Positions 52,901 through 60,953 of a stretch of DNA of 64,000 nucleotides are shown one piece after another; within the stretch, counting starts at the first letter, position 1; every line of letters starts with the position of its first letter. Source of the stretch: CAVROP01 sp050008495 (lineage in GTDB: Bacteria > Acidobacteriota > Terriglobia > UBA7540); assembly GCA_050008495.1 (NCBI GenBank), contig JBEKMN010000043.1, forward strand, positions 23,433 through 87,432. Direction: 5' to 3'. The notes under the pieces are model-generated. The model was given only the letters and a program-made list of their open reading frames with translations. It made no database searches and was not told the DNA's origin. The translations under genes were made by a program, and so were the position numbers.

Positions 52901-53744
52901 CCGCGTCGAGCACCGTCCGCCAATAATCCGTGTCACGCAACATTTGCGTGCGGTAGGAAGAAACGTCCTTCAGAGCCATCGAAGTGATGTCCACGAATAC
53001 CGGCTGAGGCGATAGGCTCTGGACGTCCGCTAGGGGTTGCAAATTCTTCGCCAGCAGTTCCCCCCCCGAACCTTGCTCCCAGTCAATCTTCCACATGCCG
53101 ATCCGCTGCAGGCGGTGCAGCCCCGCTCCCGTGCCCACCAGAGTGTATCGAATCTCGGTCGAGACGCGGAGGGGAGAAACGGAGGTGATCTCCAAATCCG
53201 CCACCTTGAATTCAGCCACGAGAATCTTCGAGGCAGGGTTAAGGGAAGATCGAAACTGCTCCAGGAAGCCGTCCCGGCCGAGTGATGGGTCGGAAGAAAA
53301 ACTCGAGCGCCGAACCACGAGAGTCGAATCGACCCGGATTGGTTCGAGCGACTGGGGGCGTGGTGAAGCCGCCGTAAACTGGGGTGAAAGGAACCCCGCG
53401 AGCGTGCGTGCCTCATCCCCGTTCTTGCAAAGCTCGTTCCCCCAGCGCGCGAGATAGCCTTCGATCTTGCGGCTATATCGCTCGCTGGGAAAATCGTCCT
53501 CTTTTCGCCGGGCCTTTCGGATCAGTTCCTCGAGGGGAGAGCGCGTCCGATATTGGGGAAGAATCCGATAATCCGGGACGATAGGAAGGGCCGCGGCCGC
53601 CTGCGTCGCAGTCCCTTGAGCGAGTAATGAGGCGGCTTTCTCGAAAACCGGTGCGGCAAGGAACAGGGCGGGCGCATAACTACAAACGCCCAAGAAATCT
53701 CGTCGTGTAAGGCCGCCCCTGACGCGCCTTCGAAGGGTTTGCAT
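49905..53744 (-). CDS. Tat-exported FG-GAP/UnbV-redoxin-TPR fusion protein (CRTAC1-like)
   Basis: 1279 residues with a twin-arginine signal (GGLTRRDFLGVCSYAPALFLAAP). Domains in order: N-terminal NTF2-like region (about 100-250); FG-GAP/VCBS propeller with calcium-type repeats (GIAAGDYDNDGFDDLYICQTSG, CTWCDFDNDGWPDLYVVNDFG, SCWFDYDNDLNFDLYISD); an ASPIC/UnbV domain (SNRDAVGSVVILEAGEGRQMKCLQAGTGFFSQHT, about 760-830); an AhpC/TlpA-like redoxin domain (APDFELEDLAGQKHRL, about 860-1000); and C-terminal TPRs (1040-1279). In the redoxin domain the WCxxC motif is WSPPS (near 890), so both cysteines are lost and it cannot do thiol chemistry. Probably a large periplasmic or surface scaffold. Confidence 0.9.
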   Translation of the reverse strand: MQTLRRRVRGGLTRRDFLGVCSYAPALFLAAPVFEKAASLLAQGTATQAAAALPIVPDYRILPQYRTRSPLEELIRKARRKEDDFPSERYSRKIEGYLARWGNELCKNGDEARTLAGFLSPQFTAASPRPQSLEPIRVDSTLVVRRSSFSSDPSLGRDGFLEQFRSSLNPASKILVAEFKVADLEITSVSPLRVSTEIRYTLVGTGAGLHRLQRIGMWKIDWEQGSGGELLAKNLQPLADVQSLSPQPVFVDITSMALKDVSSYRTQMLRDTDYWRTVLDAATGIDVYGNNGIAAGDYDNDGFDDLYICQTSGLPNRLYHNRGDGTFEDVTEDAGVGVLDNSPCALFADINNNGYQDLVVVTANGPLLFLNQGNGKFRRKPEAFQFAQAPQGTFTGAAFGDYDRDGRLDIYFCLYSYYKGIEQYHFPAPYYDARNGPPNFLFHNEGNATFQDVSAATGLNQNNDRFSFDCTWCDFDNDGWPDLYVVNDFGRKNLYHNNRNGTFTDIAEEAGVVDVGPGMSSCWFDYDNDLNFDLYISDMWETSGMRLTSQTSFLERMPPEVRAQFRHHAKGNSLFRNLGNGRFEDRSAAAGIEQAGWSWSCHAWDFAHDGRSHLYIANGMISGPTRDDLESFFWQHVVAQSPPDAHPTVPYELGWNAINELIRSDGTWAGYLRNVFFHNNGDGTFSDVAGALGLDFPDDSRAYALADFNHDGRLEIALKNRTGPQLRILRCDAIGLGNALALRLRGTKSNRDAVGSVVILEAGEGRQMKCLQAGTGFFSQHTKELFFGIGKAVSARAEIRWPSGTVQHFEGLPANHRVEIEEGSDKFRAVAFRPFQPLSVIPPPPEAEPPPATCETWLIDPIMAPDFELEDLAGQKHRLMDLRGKEVALNFWATWSPPSLETLRALDHSGAFRGPATIEVLTINLDKPQDEAQVRNFVRANSLRLPVLLASDDVAGIYNLVYHFMFDRRRNLGLPTTFLIDAKGFIVKVYQGPADAERLHADRERIPQTLEDRARVALPFPGTMHLGEFRRNEFTYGAAFSQAGYYEEAIREFTLALESDPNYAEAHYNLGTLYLNQGKPDDARRHLERAVALRREYPDALNNLGLLAAQAGDNAQAIRYFQQAIDQRPDYALAFYNLGNVFRRQQRISEAKETLDRAVALAPDDPEVNYGVGMLYAQLNDTDRALKYWQHAVELRPGYPEALNNLGVLFVRQGRNAEAQEQFQKAIRAAADFDQPYLNLARLYVAQGEKPQAREILQQWLARHPEHAVAKSMLEKLGQ

Positions 53745-53965
53745 CGACGCTTACGACTCATCCGACATATCGGAGGCTCTAACCTAACAGCAAGGCAGCT
53801 TGCGGTCAAGCAGACGAATCGAACCTTAACCGTAAGGCGCGCCGCAGATTGTCAGGTGGGTCGACTTATGGTACGTTGGCACATTCGTGGGCCCCCTGAT
53901 AGCGCCCAGGGATGGATAATCCGCTCGTCCAGCGCGTCAGAAAACCGTGGGGGAGGTATGTTGCG

Positions 53966-56305
53966 ATGAATCGTCGAAGACTGCTGAAACTCGGAATGAC
54001 CGGACTCGGCGGCCTCTGGATGCCGGGGACAAATGGGGAAGCTGCCCTGGGAGGCATCCCCGCGCAGTCGGCCGGACTCACCCCGGCCCCTCGATATGTT
54101 CTCTCGATGAATCGGAATTGGCTCTATGGGGGAAGGGTGGTGGAAGGCTCTACGCGCCCTGACTTCGATGACCGCCAGTTCGAGCGTGTTACGCTCCCGC
54201 ACACCAATAAACTACTGCCCTGGCACAGCTTTGATGAAAAGGAATATCAGTTTGTGTCCATCTACCGGCGCCACTTCCGAGTGCCCCGCGAACTGAAGGG
54301 CCGGCGAATATTCGCAGACTTTGCCGGCGTCATGACCGCCGCCACAGTAACCCTCAACGGCAAGGAACTCGGGGAATATCGCGGTGGCTACACGCCTTTC
54401 TCATTCGAGCTCACTCCGCACCTGGCCTGGGAAGGCAAAAACGTGTTGGCCGTCCAGGTGGACTCAACCGAGCGCGCGGACATCCCGCCGTTTGGAGAGA
54501 ACATTGATTATCTGACCTTTGGCGGGATCTATCGGGAGGTCTCACTGCGCGCCGTGCCGGAGGTTTTTTTCGAAAGCTTGTTTGCCAAACCGGTTAACGT
54601 TCTCCAGCCTGATCGCCGGGTGGACGTGAAATGTTTTCTGAGCCAACCGACCGGCGCCGCCCCAGCGCGGCTCAAGCTGAGAGTTGAACTAAAGGACGGC
54701 GGCAAGCTCGTGGCAAAGGAAACCGCGGACGTCGCTCCGGCCTCGGAAGGCGGAGCGCCCGTGGTTTCACTCACCAAGCTCGATAGCATTGAGCTGTGGG
54801 ACTTGGAGCACCCGAAACTCTATACGGTGACCGCGCAAATCCTGGACGGCGGCAAGGTGGTTGACGGGTATTCCACTCGCCTCGGTTTTCGCTATACGCG
54901 CTTCACACCCGAGGGTTTTCAACTGAATGGTAGGACCGTGAACCTGCGCGGCCTGAACCGCCACCAGACGTTTCCCTATGTGGGCGGGGCGATGCCCGCA
55001 CGTGTGCAGCGGCGCGACGCGTGGATACTGAAAAAAGAGCTGAAGTGCAACCTGGTTCGCACCTCCCATTACCCGCAATCGCCGCACTTCCTTGACGCTT
55101 GCGACGAACTGGGCTTGCTGGTTTTTGAAGAGATCCCGGGCTGGCAGCATATCGGAGACCAAGCCTGGCAGGACTTGTCGGTGCGCAATGTCGGCGAAAT
55201 GATCAGGCGCGACTGGAACCACCCTTCCATCATTCTCTGGGGGGTGCGCATCAATGAATCGCTCGACAATCACGACTTCTATACGCGCACCAACGCCCTG
55301 GCGCATCAGTTGGACGATTCGCGGCAAACAGGCGGCGTGCGATACCTGGTTGACTCTGAGCTGCTCGAAGACGTCTACACGCGCAACGATTTCGGTTACC
55401 CCCTCATGCCGCCCAGCCATCCTCTTTACCTCAACACCGAATTCAACGGCCACATGTACCCCACGAAGCGCAGCGACAACGTGGACCGCGTGATGGAGCA
55501 CGCGCGGCGCCACGCGCGCGTTCACGACCAGCTTGCGTCTGACCCGCGCTATGCGGGCGGCATAGGATGGTGTGCGTTCGACTACAACACCCATTCCAAT
55601 TTTGGCTCTGGCGACCGCATCTGCTATCACGGCGTTTCCGATATCTTTCGCATTCCGAAGCCGGCCGCCTTTTTCTATACCTCGCAATGCGATCCAAAGG
55701 AGGAGGTGGTCCTGGAGCCCTGCTTCAATTGGTCGCAGGGCGATCAATCGGAGGGTGGCGGAATCCGGCGCGCGACGATCTGCTCGAATTGCGATCATTT
55801 GAAGTTCTATGTCAAGGGTGAGTTGAAATTGGAAGCCGATCCCGATCGCGTGACTTATCCCCACCTTCGCTTCCCGCCCTTTATCGTCGATCTTATAGGT
55901 GAGAGGCTGGAAGATTGGGGCGATTTGCGCATCGACGGCTATATCAATGGCGAAAAAGTGATTTCCAAAACTCTGCCTGGAAATGATACGGATGCGGAGT
56001 TGCACCTCATGGCCGACGAGACGGAGCTTTTGGGAGATGGAATCGACTCAACCCGCGTCGTGCTGAAGGTGACCAACGCGGAAGGCGGCTGGCGGCCGTT
56101 TTCAAGCGGCCCGGTAACTTTGAGAATTGGGGGCCCGGGCGTGATCGTCGGCGAGAACCCGTTTTCTCTGGTGGGAGGCGTCGGCGCAGTCTGGGTGAAA
56201 ACAAAGGAAGGCGCGGGCGTGATCTACCTCGAAGCGCGGCACCCTCGGCTGGCAGTTAAAAGCGTCGAGATTCGAGTACAGGCGGTCGAGCCCGAGGTCA
56301 TATGA
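53966..56305 (+). CDS. Tat-exported GH2 beta-galactosidase-type glycosidase
   Basis: 779 residues from the ATG at 53966 with GGGGGAGG nine bases upstream (53912 is an alternative). The signal is MNRRRLLKLGMTGLGGLWM. GH2 sugar-binding domain (FVSIYRRHFRVPRELKGRRIFADFAGVMTAATVTLNGKELGEYRGGYTPF), an immunoglobulin-like domain, and the TIM barrel with GLNRHQTFPYVGGAMP and KKELKCNLVRTSHYPQSPHFLDACDELGLLVFEEIP. The acid/base Glu is in IILWGVRINES (about 429) and the nucleophile Glu in LNTEFNGHMYP (about 490). The NTEFNGHMYPTK form belongs to a subgroup whose substrate is not settled. Stands alone, divergent from the FG-GAP gene. Confidence 0.88.
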   Translation: MNRRRLLKLGMTGLGGLWMPGTNGEAALGGIPAQSAGLTPAPRYVLSMNRNWLYGGRVVEGSTRPDFDDRQFERVTLPHTNKLLPWHSFDEKEYQFVSIYRRHFRVPRELKGRRIFADFAGVMTAATVTLNGKELGEYRGGYTPFSFELTPHLAWEGKNVLAVQVDSTERADIPPFGENIDYLTFGGIYREVSLRAVPEVFFESLFAKPVNVLQPDRRVDVKCFLSQPTGAAPARLKLRVELKDGGKLVAKETADVAPASEGGAPVVSLTKLDSIELWDLEHPKLYTVTAQILDGGKVVDGYSTRLGFRYTRFTPEGFQLNGRTVNLRGLNRHQTFPYVGGAMPARVQRRDAWILKKELKCNLVRTSHYPQSPHFLDACDELGLLVFEEIPGWQHIGDQAWQDLSVRNVGEMIRRDWNHPSIILWGVRINESLDNHDFYTRTNALAHQLDDSRQTGGVRYLVDSELLEDVYTRNDFGYPLMPPSHPLYLNTEFNGHMYPTKRSDNVDRVMEHARRHARVHDQLASDPRYAGGIGWCAFDYNTHSNFGSGDRICYHGVSDIFRIPKPAAFFYTSQCDPKEEVVLEPCFNWSQGDQSEGGGIRRATICSNCDHLKFYVKGELKLEADPDRVTYPHLRFPPFIVDLIGERLEDWGDLRIDGYINGEKVISKTLPGNDTDAELHLMADETELLGDGIDSTRVVLKVTNAEGGWRPFSSGPVTLRIGGPGVIVGENPFSLVGGVGAVWVKTKEGAGVIYLEARHPRLAVKSVEIRVQAVEPEVI

Positions 56306-56654
56306 AATAAGAGCGATGGGCGAGAAACGGCGAGCTTGAAGTGAGACTCACCACCCGCCGACGGTTGGGTGTACGCTGCCAGAGCCCGGGTTTCAAGACA
56401 GAGATCGCGGCCTAATCCTTCGCGGGATGTCCTCGGCGTGAAGTTGCGAGTGATTTACACATTCTTCCTGTTGATCATCGGTTTAGCAGCTCCTTCTGCA
56501 TCGGAAACGCTCCGTATCGCTAGTCTTCCCTGCGGCCGCCATTGCGGGGCTTGCCAGTGCGCATCTTCCCCTCGGACGATTCCTGCTCCCGTTCATGGGT
56601 TTTCAGAATTGGCTCGGGGGAGCTTGCGGCATCCACCGAACAGCACAGCCAGGC
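56306..56654. other. Intergenic region, no gene recognised
   Basis: 349 bp between the GH2 stop and the Cys-containing remnant. Plus-strand open frames here have no ribosome binding site and no codon bias. No hairpin stands out. Confidence 0.4.
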
Positions 56655-57134
56655 CTAGCCGCAGCAGGGCAGCTCGACGAGCCTCATCCCGTGCAGAGGG
56701 TCCGTGTGGCATACGTTGCAGCAGCCCACATTGTGACTCCAGAACTTCTGCTCAAGCTCCCAAGTGTTTGTGGGGAGGCCGATTTCGGATATGTCCAGCC
56801 CCAGCTCCTTCGACCAGTAGCAGCGTGCGAACTCCCAGTACCGCCTCGTGTCCTTTCTGGCTCTTGCAGCCATGAGGTCAAGTGCCGGGCGGCCGAAGTC
56901 CTCGTCGGCATGCCTCAGCAGGCGGCGGATGGCGAGGAAGAGCAGGGTCTGGCGAATCTGCCTCGGCGTGGGGGCTGGAGGCTCGTCCTCCGGCGAAGCG
57001 TCGTCCGCCCTGCGGACCTGGTCCTTGATGAAGTCGGCCGCCTGCCCACGCAGAAACGCCTCGGAAGCGCTGGTGCGGCGGACCGAGTTGCTGCCCTTGC
57101 CACGGGCTAGGGAGTGCTTGACCCTGGGCGGAAT
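56655..57134 (-). pseudogene. Cys-containing gene remnant (no usable start in most of the frame)
   Basis: The minus-strand frame is open from 57134 to the stop at 56655, about 159 codons, with coding-like third positions throughout. The only ATG is at 56873, which would give 72 residues: MAARARKDTRRYWEFARCYW, then LGLDISEIGLPTNTWELEQKF, and WSHNVGCCNVCHTDPLHGMR. Upstream it reads AFLRGQAADFIKDQVRRADDA, RQIRQTLLFLAIRRLLRHADEDFGRPALDL. No ATG, GTG or TTG lies in frame before 56873. The C-terminal CCNVCH looks like a CxxCH heme- or metal-type motif, but there is no signal peptide. Either a 5'-truncated gene or a 72-residue protein. Confidence 0.45.
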
Positions 57135-57367
57135 TCAGCGATGAGATATCAGGGGGAGGGAAAGTGTGTGCGGATCACTCGCGATTCTGGCGATCAGCGG
57201 AGAGCTTGGGTGTGCCCGTCGCATGCGGTCGCGCCGCCGGGCTCGGGTCGGCCGAGGGCATGCAAACCCAAATCTGGTGTAGCCGACTTTTTGTCACTTC
57301 CAGCGCCTCGCCTTGCGGCTCGGAAGCCTTGACTTCGTTTGCGCAAATTGTGCTGTTTTTGCTCCGT

Positions 57368-57508
57368 TCAGGCTCCAATTTGTGCTAATCTGCGCGCAAA
57401 ACGCGCATCATTTGCATCACTGAAAAAAGTGATGTGCTTTGTTTTCAGGTACTTCTTAGCTTCGTTCCCACTATTTTTCATTTTTTGTAGTTCCCTACAT
57501 TCCCACAT
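57368..57508 (-). CDS. Small protein of the micro-ORF element (copy 2)
   Basis: 46 residues from the ATG at 57508, which is at the same offset from the promoter (about 80 nt) and from the conserved core as in copy 1. It reads MWECRELQKMKNSGNEAKK, YLKTKHITFFSDANDARF, ARRLAQIGA and stop. The shared core GNEAKKYLKTK and the TF-AN-ARF-AQI pattern support a translated peptide. The frame is open further upstream to 57604 but that portion is not shared in copy 1. Basic, soluble, with no known domain. Confidence 0.45.
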   Translation of the reverse strand: MWECRELQKMKNSGNEAKKYLKTKHITFFSDANDARFARRLAQIGA

Positions 57509-57595
57509 AGCCGGGACCCTTCCGCTTTCCCTGGCGCCTCGGCGTGCCCTGGCGCCCGCCTGCGACAATGTGTCCAGAACATAACCATCTTGGTA

Positions 57596-57624
57596 GGCTA
57601 TCACAAGCCCGTGACACTGTCAAG
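57596..57624 (-). promoter_or_regulatory. Sigma70-type promoter inside element copy 2
   Basis: TTGACA (57624-57619), 17 bp, TAGCCT (57601-57596) on the minus strand, identical to copy 1 in both boxes and spacing, with TGA before the -10 box in both. Confidence 0.65.
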
Positions 57625-57918
57625 CGGAAAATGTGAAAAAGTGAGCGGACTTTCCCGAGTTTCTTCGCCCTGTCCAGCCAGACCACGCCAGGAAGAGTGA
57701 CTGTGACAAGATGTCGTTCTGCGGTGTGCCCTTGGCCGGAAAATGGGAACTTGCCTCTCCTCCTCAACACCAGTTATTCCCCCCTAGGTCGGACCTACGG
57801 TTTGCGACTTTACGTCCCAGTGATCGCAAGCAGGGACGGTAGCTTCCTCGATGCCGACTTCCGGACCGGAATAGCTTCCGAGTGGCCCGTCCTGGCACAA
57901 TCGCTGGCTAGGGACGCT

Positions 57919-59145
57919 TCATTCAAGAACTTGGATCTCGGGGTAAAGCGGAGATGCTATCTTCGGAGGCGAAACCCCTTCGCCCTTGAGGTACGCGTCG
58001 AAAAAGCTGCGCAAGCAGTACGCGGTCACGGCAAGTTGGCGGCGCCCGTCGATGCCAACAATTCCCAGCAAGCGGAGCGTTCGCAGCACGATATGGCTTT
58101 TCAACAAGGCCCCGTCGTCGCTAAAGAGGAAATGGTTTGCGCCCCGGATCTGGACGCGCAGCCGTCCATCGGGGGGCAGCCGATCATAAATCGATTGGAT
58201 GTCAGCCCAAACCTGGCCGCCCTCGGGGTCGGACTTACCGCTGTGGCCGCTCAATAGGAACATGAATGGGCGATTAATCCCTGCTTGAATGACGCTGCCG
58301 TGGGGAGCGCCGTCCACATTGATGCCCGCCTTGCATCTGGAATCTTCATAGCAGAACAGCGCGGCCGCAGCCCCGCCAAAGGAGTGGCCGAATACTCCTA
58401 CGCGCGCCATGTCGAGCCGTCCCGTGAAAGTGCCGGAGGCATCGGAAGTGTTCAACTTGGCCAAGCGGTCAAGGACGAACGCCATGTCGCCAGTCCACGC
58501 ATTCAGCACTCGGATGGCACAACGGTCTCGCTGCTGGCCCGTTGTCTCCAGGCAGAGTTCCGGATCGTTTGCCGGAAGCCGTCTCATCACCCGGCCGTCA
58601 GGGAAAACAACAGTAAAGGTGCGATAAGGCGCGTCGAAGCCCACAACGACGTAACCGTGACTAGCCAGATCTTCGGCGAGGGTCGAGTAATTCCACACTT
58701 CCAGCGAAGCCCCTGCCCGTATGATCACCACAGGGTACGATTGCTGCTGTGGCGACACCCCGGCGTTCTGAATACTGTGCGAATGCACGTCCGAAAGATC
58801 GCGTGTGAGAAGTCTCAGCAGACCGCCGGATGGTTCAGCCGCCGCTCGCATTTGAGCGGGCACATACTCGTTCAACGCCACTGATTGCCCAGGCGCCGCC
58901 GGGTACCAGATCCAAACGAGAAGTTCGCGCTTGGTTCCCGGCACAGGCGCCAATGTGTCCAGTGCCGCGTCGTCGGTCCAATCGTAAATCGCGCGACCTA
59001 CCGCGAATGACCCCGTAGGTGTTGGGAGTGTGAGCCCGGTCCTGTGCTCCAGCCAGAGCGACGCCAACAGCGCTCCGATGCCGAGACCACCCAACAACGC
59101 CAATCCGGCGAAGCCTTTGAATATCCGGCGGGCTGACAAGTTCAT
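57919..59145 (-). CDS. Membrane-anchored alpha/beta hydrolase, PAF-acetylhydrolase-like
   Basis: 408 residues from an ATG with GGAGG five bases upstream. An N-terminal helix (FKGFAGLALLGGLGIGALLASLWL) anchors or exports it. The hydrolase domain has ELLVWIWYPAAPGQ, SYPVVIIRAGASLEVWNYSTLAEDLASHGYVVVGFDAPYRT, and the nucleophile elbow GVFGHSFGGAAA (Ser near 270). The acid Asp is probably in AGINVDGAPHG and the His in IRGANHFLFSD. This is the platelet-activating-factor acetylhydrolase/dienelactone-hydrolase-like group; substrate is a lipid or ester. It has a consensus promoter overlapped by a palindrome (59171-59209). Confidence 0.88.
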   Translation of the reverse strand: MNLSARRIFKGFAGLALLGGLGIGALLASLWLEHRTGLTLPTPTGSFAVGRAIYDWTDDAALDTLAPVPGTKRELLVWIWYPAAPGQSVALNEYVPAQMRAAAEPSGGLLRLLTRDLSDVHSHSIQNAGVSPQQQSYPVVIIRAGASLEVWNYSTLAEDLASHGYVVVGFDAPYRTFTVVFPDGRVMRRLPANDPELCLETTGQQRDRCAIRVLNAWTGDMAFVLDRLAKLNTSDASGTFTGRLDMARVGVFGHSFGGAAAALFCYEDSRCKAGINVDGAPHGSVIQAGINRPFMFLLSGHSGKSDPEGGQVWADIQSIYDRLPPDGRLRVQIRGANHFLFSDDGALLKSHIVLRTLRLLGIVGIDGRRQLAVTAYCLRSFFDAYLKGEGVSPPKIASPLYPEIQVLE

Positions 59146-59170
59146 CCGGGCCTCCGCTGTCAGGGACTAA

Positions 59171-59209
59171 TATAAAGTACTTTATACAATAAAGCGCCCA
59201 GTCTGTCAA
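59171..59209 (-). promoter_or_regulatory. Consensus promoter overlapped by a 16-bp palindrome
   Basis: On the minus strand TTGACA (59209-59204), 17 bp, TATAAA (59186-59181). The -10 box is the first part of the perfect palindrome TATAAAGTACTTTATA (59171-59186). This is the classic arrangement of a repressor operator over a strong promoter. It drives the hydrolase gene at 59145. No regulator gene is adjacent. Confidence 0.75.
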
Positions 59210-59321
59210 CGGTGCCGGGGCACGGTCCACTCCTGAGACGGAACCGAAAGAGGGCGGTCGGAGGTCAGCCCGACGACTGGCGTTTAGCGGGGCGCGCGTG
59301 CCGATTCGCTGCAACGCCGTG

Positions 59322-59759
59322 TTAGGCGCCGTCGCCTCGACTTGAAAGCTTGCCGGATACTAACACGGCGACAGGGAGAACTATAACAATGAGCAACCAT
59401 GACGCAAAGGGAACAGCAAGAAATACAAAACCCACCTTCACGGTGGAATGGCCAAACGCAACATCTCCATAGATTGCCAAAGAGGCCAGCGTGAGAACCA
59501 GCATGACGCTATAGAGCCTCGCTCGAGTAGGAACGGACCAACGCGTCGAAACCACGTGGGCCACTACCAGGGCCATGAACGGGGAGAGCACCCACATGGC
59601 GAAAAGTAGCAGAAGGATCCGGGAATTCTCACGATGGCCTGCACGGAACATCAAACCGAGCGAGCCTGCGGCCCCAGCTAGTACCAGGCTCAGGGCTGCT
59701 CCTCGTACGACGCCAAGGAACCGGCCTGTGATTACTCCCCGCCTCAGTTTAGAGGTCAT
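59322..59759 (-). CDS. Four-helix integral membrane protein
   Basis: 145 residues from the ATG at 59759 (AGGTG upstream); the longer frame to 59822 has no start signal. Four hydrophobic segments: VVRGAALSLVLAGAAGSLGLMF, ILLLLFAMWVLSPFMALVVAHVV, LYSVMLVLTLASLAIYGDVAF, and VGFVFLAVPFASWLLIVIVLPVAVLV. No charged or catalytic signature and no family that I recognise. It lies upstream of the hydrolase gene on the same strand; the strong promoter between them suggests separate control. Confidence 0.75.
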   Translation of the reverse strand: MTSKLRRGVITGRFLGVVRGAALSLVLAGAAGSLGLMFRAGHRENSRILLLLFAMWVLSPFMALVVAHVVSTRWSVPTRARLYSVMLVLTLASLAIYGDVAFGHSTVKVGFVFLAVPFASWLLIVIVLPVAVLVSGKLSSRGDGA

Positions 59760-59822
59760 CTCACCTCGCCCATTGATACTCCTTAATCTCTCCTGTCTTT
59801 GGCACTGGCGATCAGCTCCCAA

Positions 59823-60189
59823 AGGCCGACAGCACCGATTTTACTCTTGAAGGCATGAAAGCCAAATCAGAAGTGGCAGCTGGTCTTACCCAACGACCTC
59901 CGTGTGCCTCATTCCTTTTTCCCACTAGGCCATTCGGACCATTCTTTCGGATGAAAGTATGACACGTCGGAGATCTGGTTCGTGGCGGTCACATACTGGC
60001 TGGATCGTTCACTCGGAAGTTGTCCCGAAACGGGGTTCGGGTCCCCGAAGCGGACCTGGGGGGAGTGCGGGGTTGCACTTCTAAGAGTAAACCGTTTACG
60101 GCCAAGTGGCGCGCACCGGACGTGTTCAGGCAGGATCACGAGCTTAGTCGTAGCCGTCCTGCCAAGAGCGACTTACAACGAATCTGGCA
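59823..60189. other. Intergenic region, no gene recognised
   Basis: About 370 bp upstream of the receiver remnant. Short open frames on both strands without start signals or codon bias. Confidence 0.4.
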
Positions 60190-60550
60190 GCATAACGACG
60201 TTCTGACGGGATTGGAATTGCACCGGTGGAGATGGAGCGACACCAGTCCGGGAGCCGTCCGACGTAGACGGCAGCTTCTTCCTGATGAAATCGTCCTCTG
60301 GCGTCATCATCGTCGACCTGCACGTACCCGGCGGAACGGGTATTCGACATCATTGATGCGGCGAAGCGATTCCAGTCGGCGACAACGGTGGTCGTTGTGA
60401 AGCGCTCGCCTAGCCTCAGTATCGAGCCAAGTATCCAGCGGTCGGCGCGGACGTGTTCTTCGACAAGTCCATCGAGTTCGACCGTGTCCCCCGGGATTGG
60501 TTGGAAGTCCAATTTAGCACGTTGTTGTACCGGGAAGATTTTTGCCACTC
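60190..60550 (+). pseudogene. Frameshifted response-regulator receiver remnant
   Basis: Three frames carry consecutive parts of a CheY-like domain. First VIIVDLHVPGGTGI (60305-60350; the Asp is the phospho-acceptor and PGG-GI the following loop). Then VFDIIDAAKRFQSATTVVVVK (60339-60400) in a second frame. Then PQYRAKYPAVGADVFFDKSIEFDRVP (60415-60490) in a third, after a TAG; GADVFFDKS holds the conserved Lys. At least two frameshifts break the gene, and the 5' part is not clear. It lies upstream of the sensor kinase gene on the same strand. Confidence 0.65.
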
Positions 60551-60760
60551 AAGTAGGGCCGATCCGCCGGGCACACTTGAGAACACCGCGCGAAGCACTC
60601 TTTCCCCCATTCAAGCACCCAAGAATTCAAGGGGTCTGTTTTCAGCGTGTTGGTTCCTTGTGTGATTGAGGATGGCGGGGCCACGGGAAATGCTCTGTAT
60701 CCGCCAGAAGTGGCTTGGGTTGTAAGTAGGACATAATGACCCTACGTTTATTACATAAGT
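60551..60760. other. Intergenic region upstream of the kinase promoter
   Basis: 210 bp with no gene. The kinase promoter follows at 60761. Confidence 0.4.
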
Positions 60761-60789
60761 TTGACATGCCCTAGGCGTTGTCATACTAT
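60761..60789 (+). promoter_or_regulatory. Promoter of the sensor kinase-response regulator operon
   Basis: TTGACA (60761-60766), 17 bp, TACTAT (60784-60789). The kinase ATG at 60954 lies about 160 nt further on, so the mRNA has a long leader, but I see no riboswitch or attenuator structure in it. Confidence 0.65.
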
Positions 60790-60953
60790 CAGCGACTCAG
60801 GGATGACCTGCGTCCTCACTTCCGCCGGGGCAGTTTTCACCTGCCCGGGAATGGTAGTCCCCTCTTGGCGACCAGCAACGAAGGATTAGGGAGAGGATTT
60901 GGAAGTTGTGATCGCGCTTCACGCTGACCCATTTGACGCTATTGGACGTGTTT

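Larger units (their letters stand above)
57280..57641 (-). repeat. Promoter plus micro-ORF element, copy 2
   Basis: The second copy of the element described at 3420-3768, in the same orientation. Its ends match (TAGCCGACT at 57280-57288; a TGTCAAGCG-AAAATG region at the other end). Conserved blocks are concentrated in the promoter, around GTCGCAG, and over the central part of the micro-ORF, while other stretches have diverged and contain indels. This rules out a recent assembly duplication. Confidence 0.8.

Noticed and set aside
60144..60548. 134-codon minus-strand frame
   Set aside because: Antisense to the frameshifted receiver remnant, which explains the sequence better.
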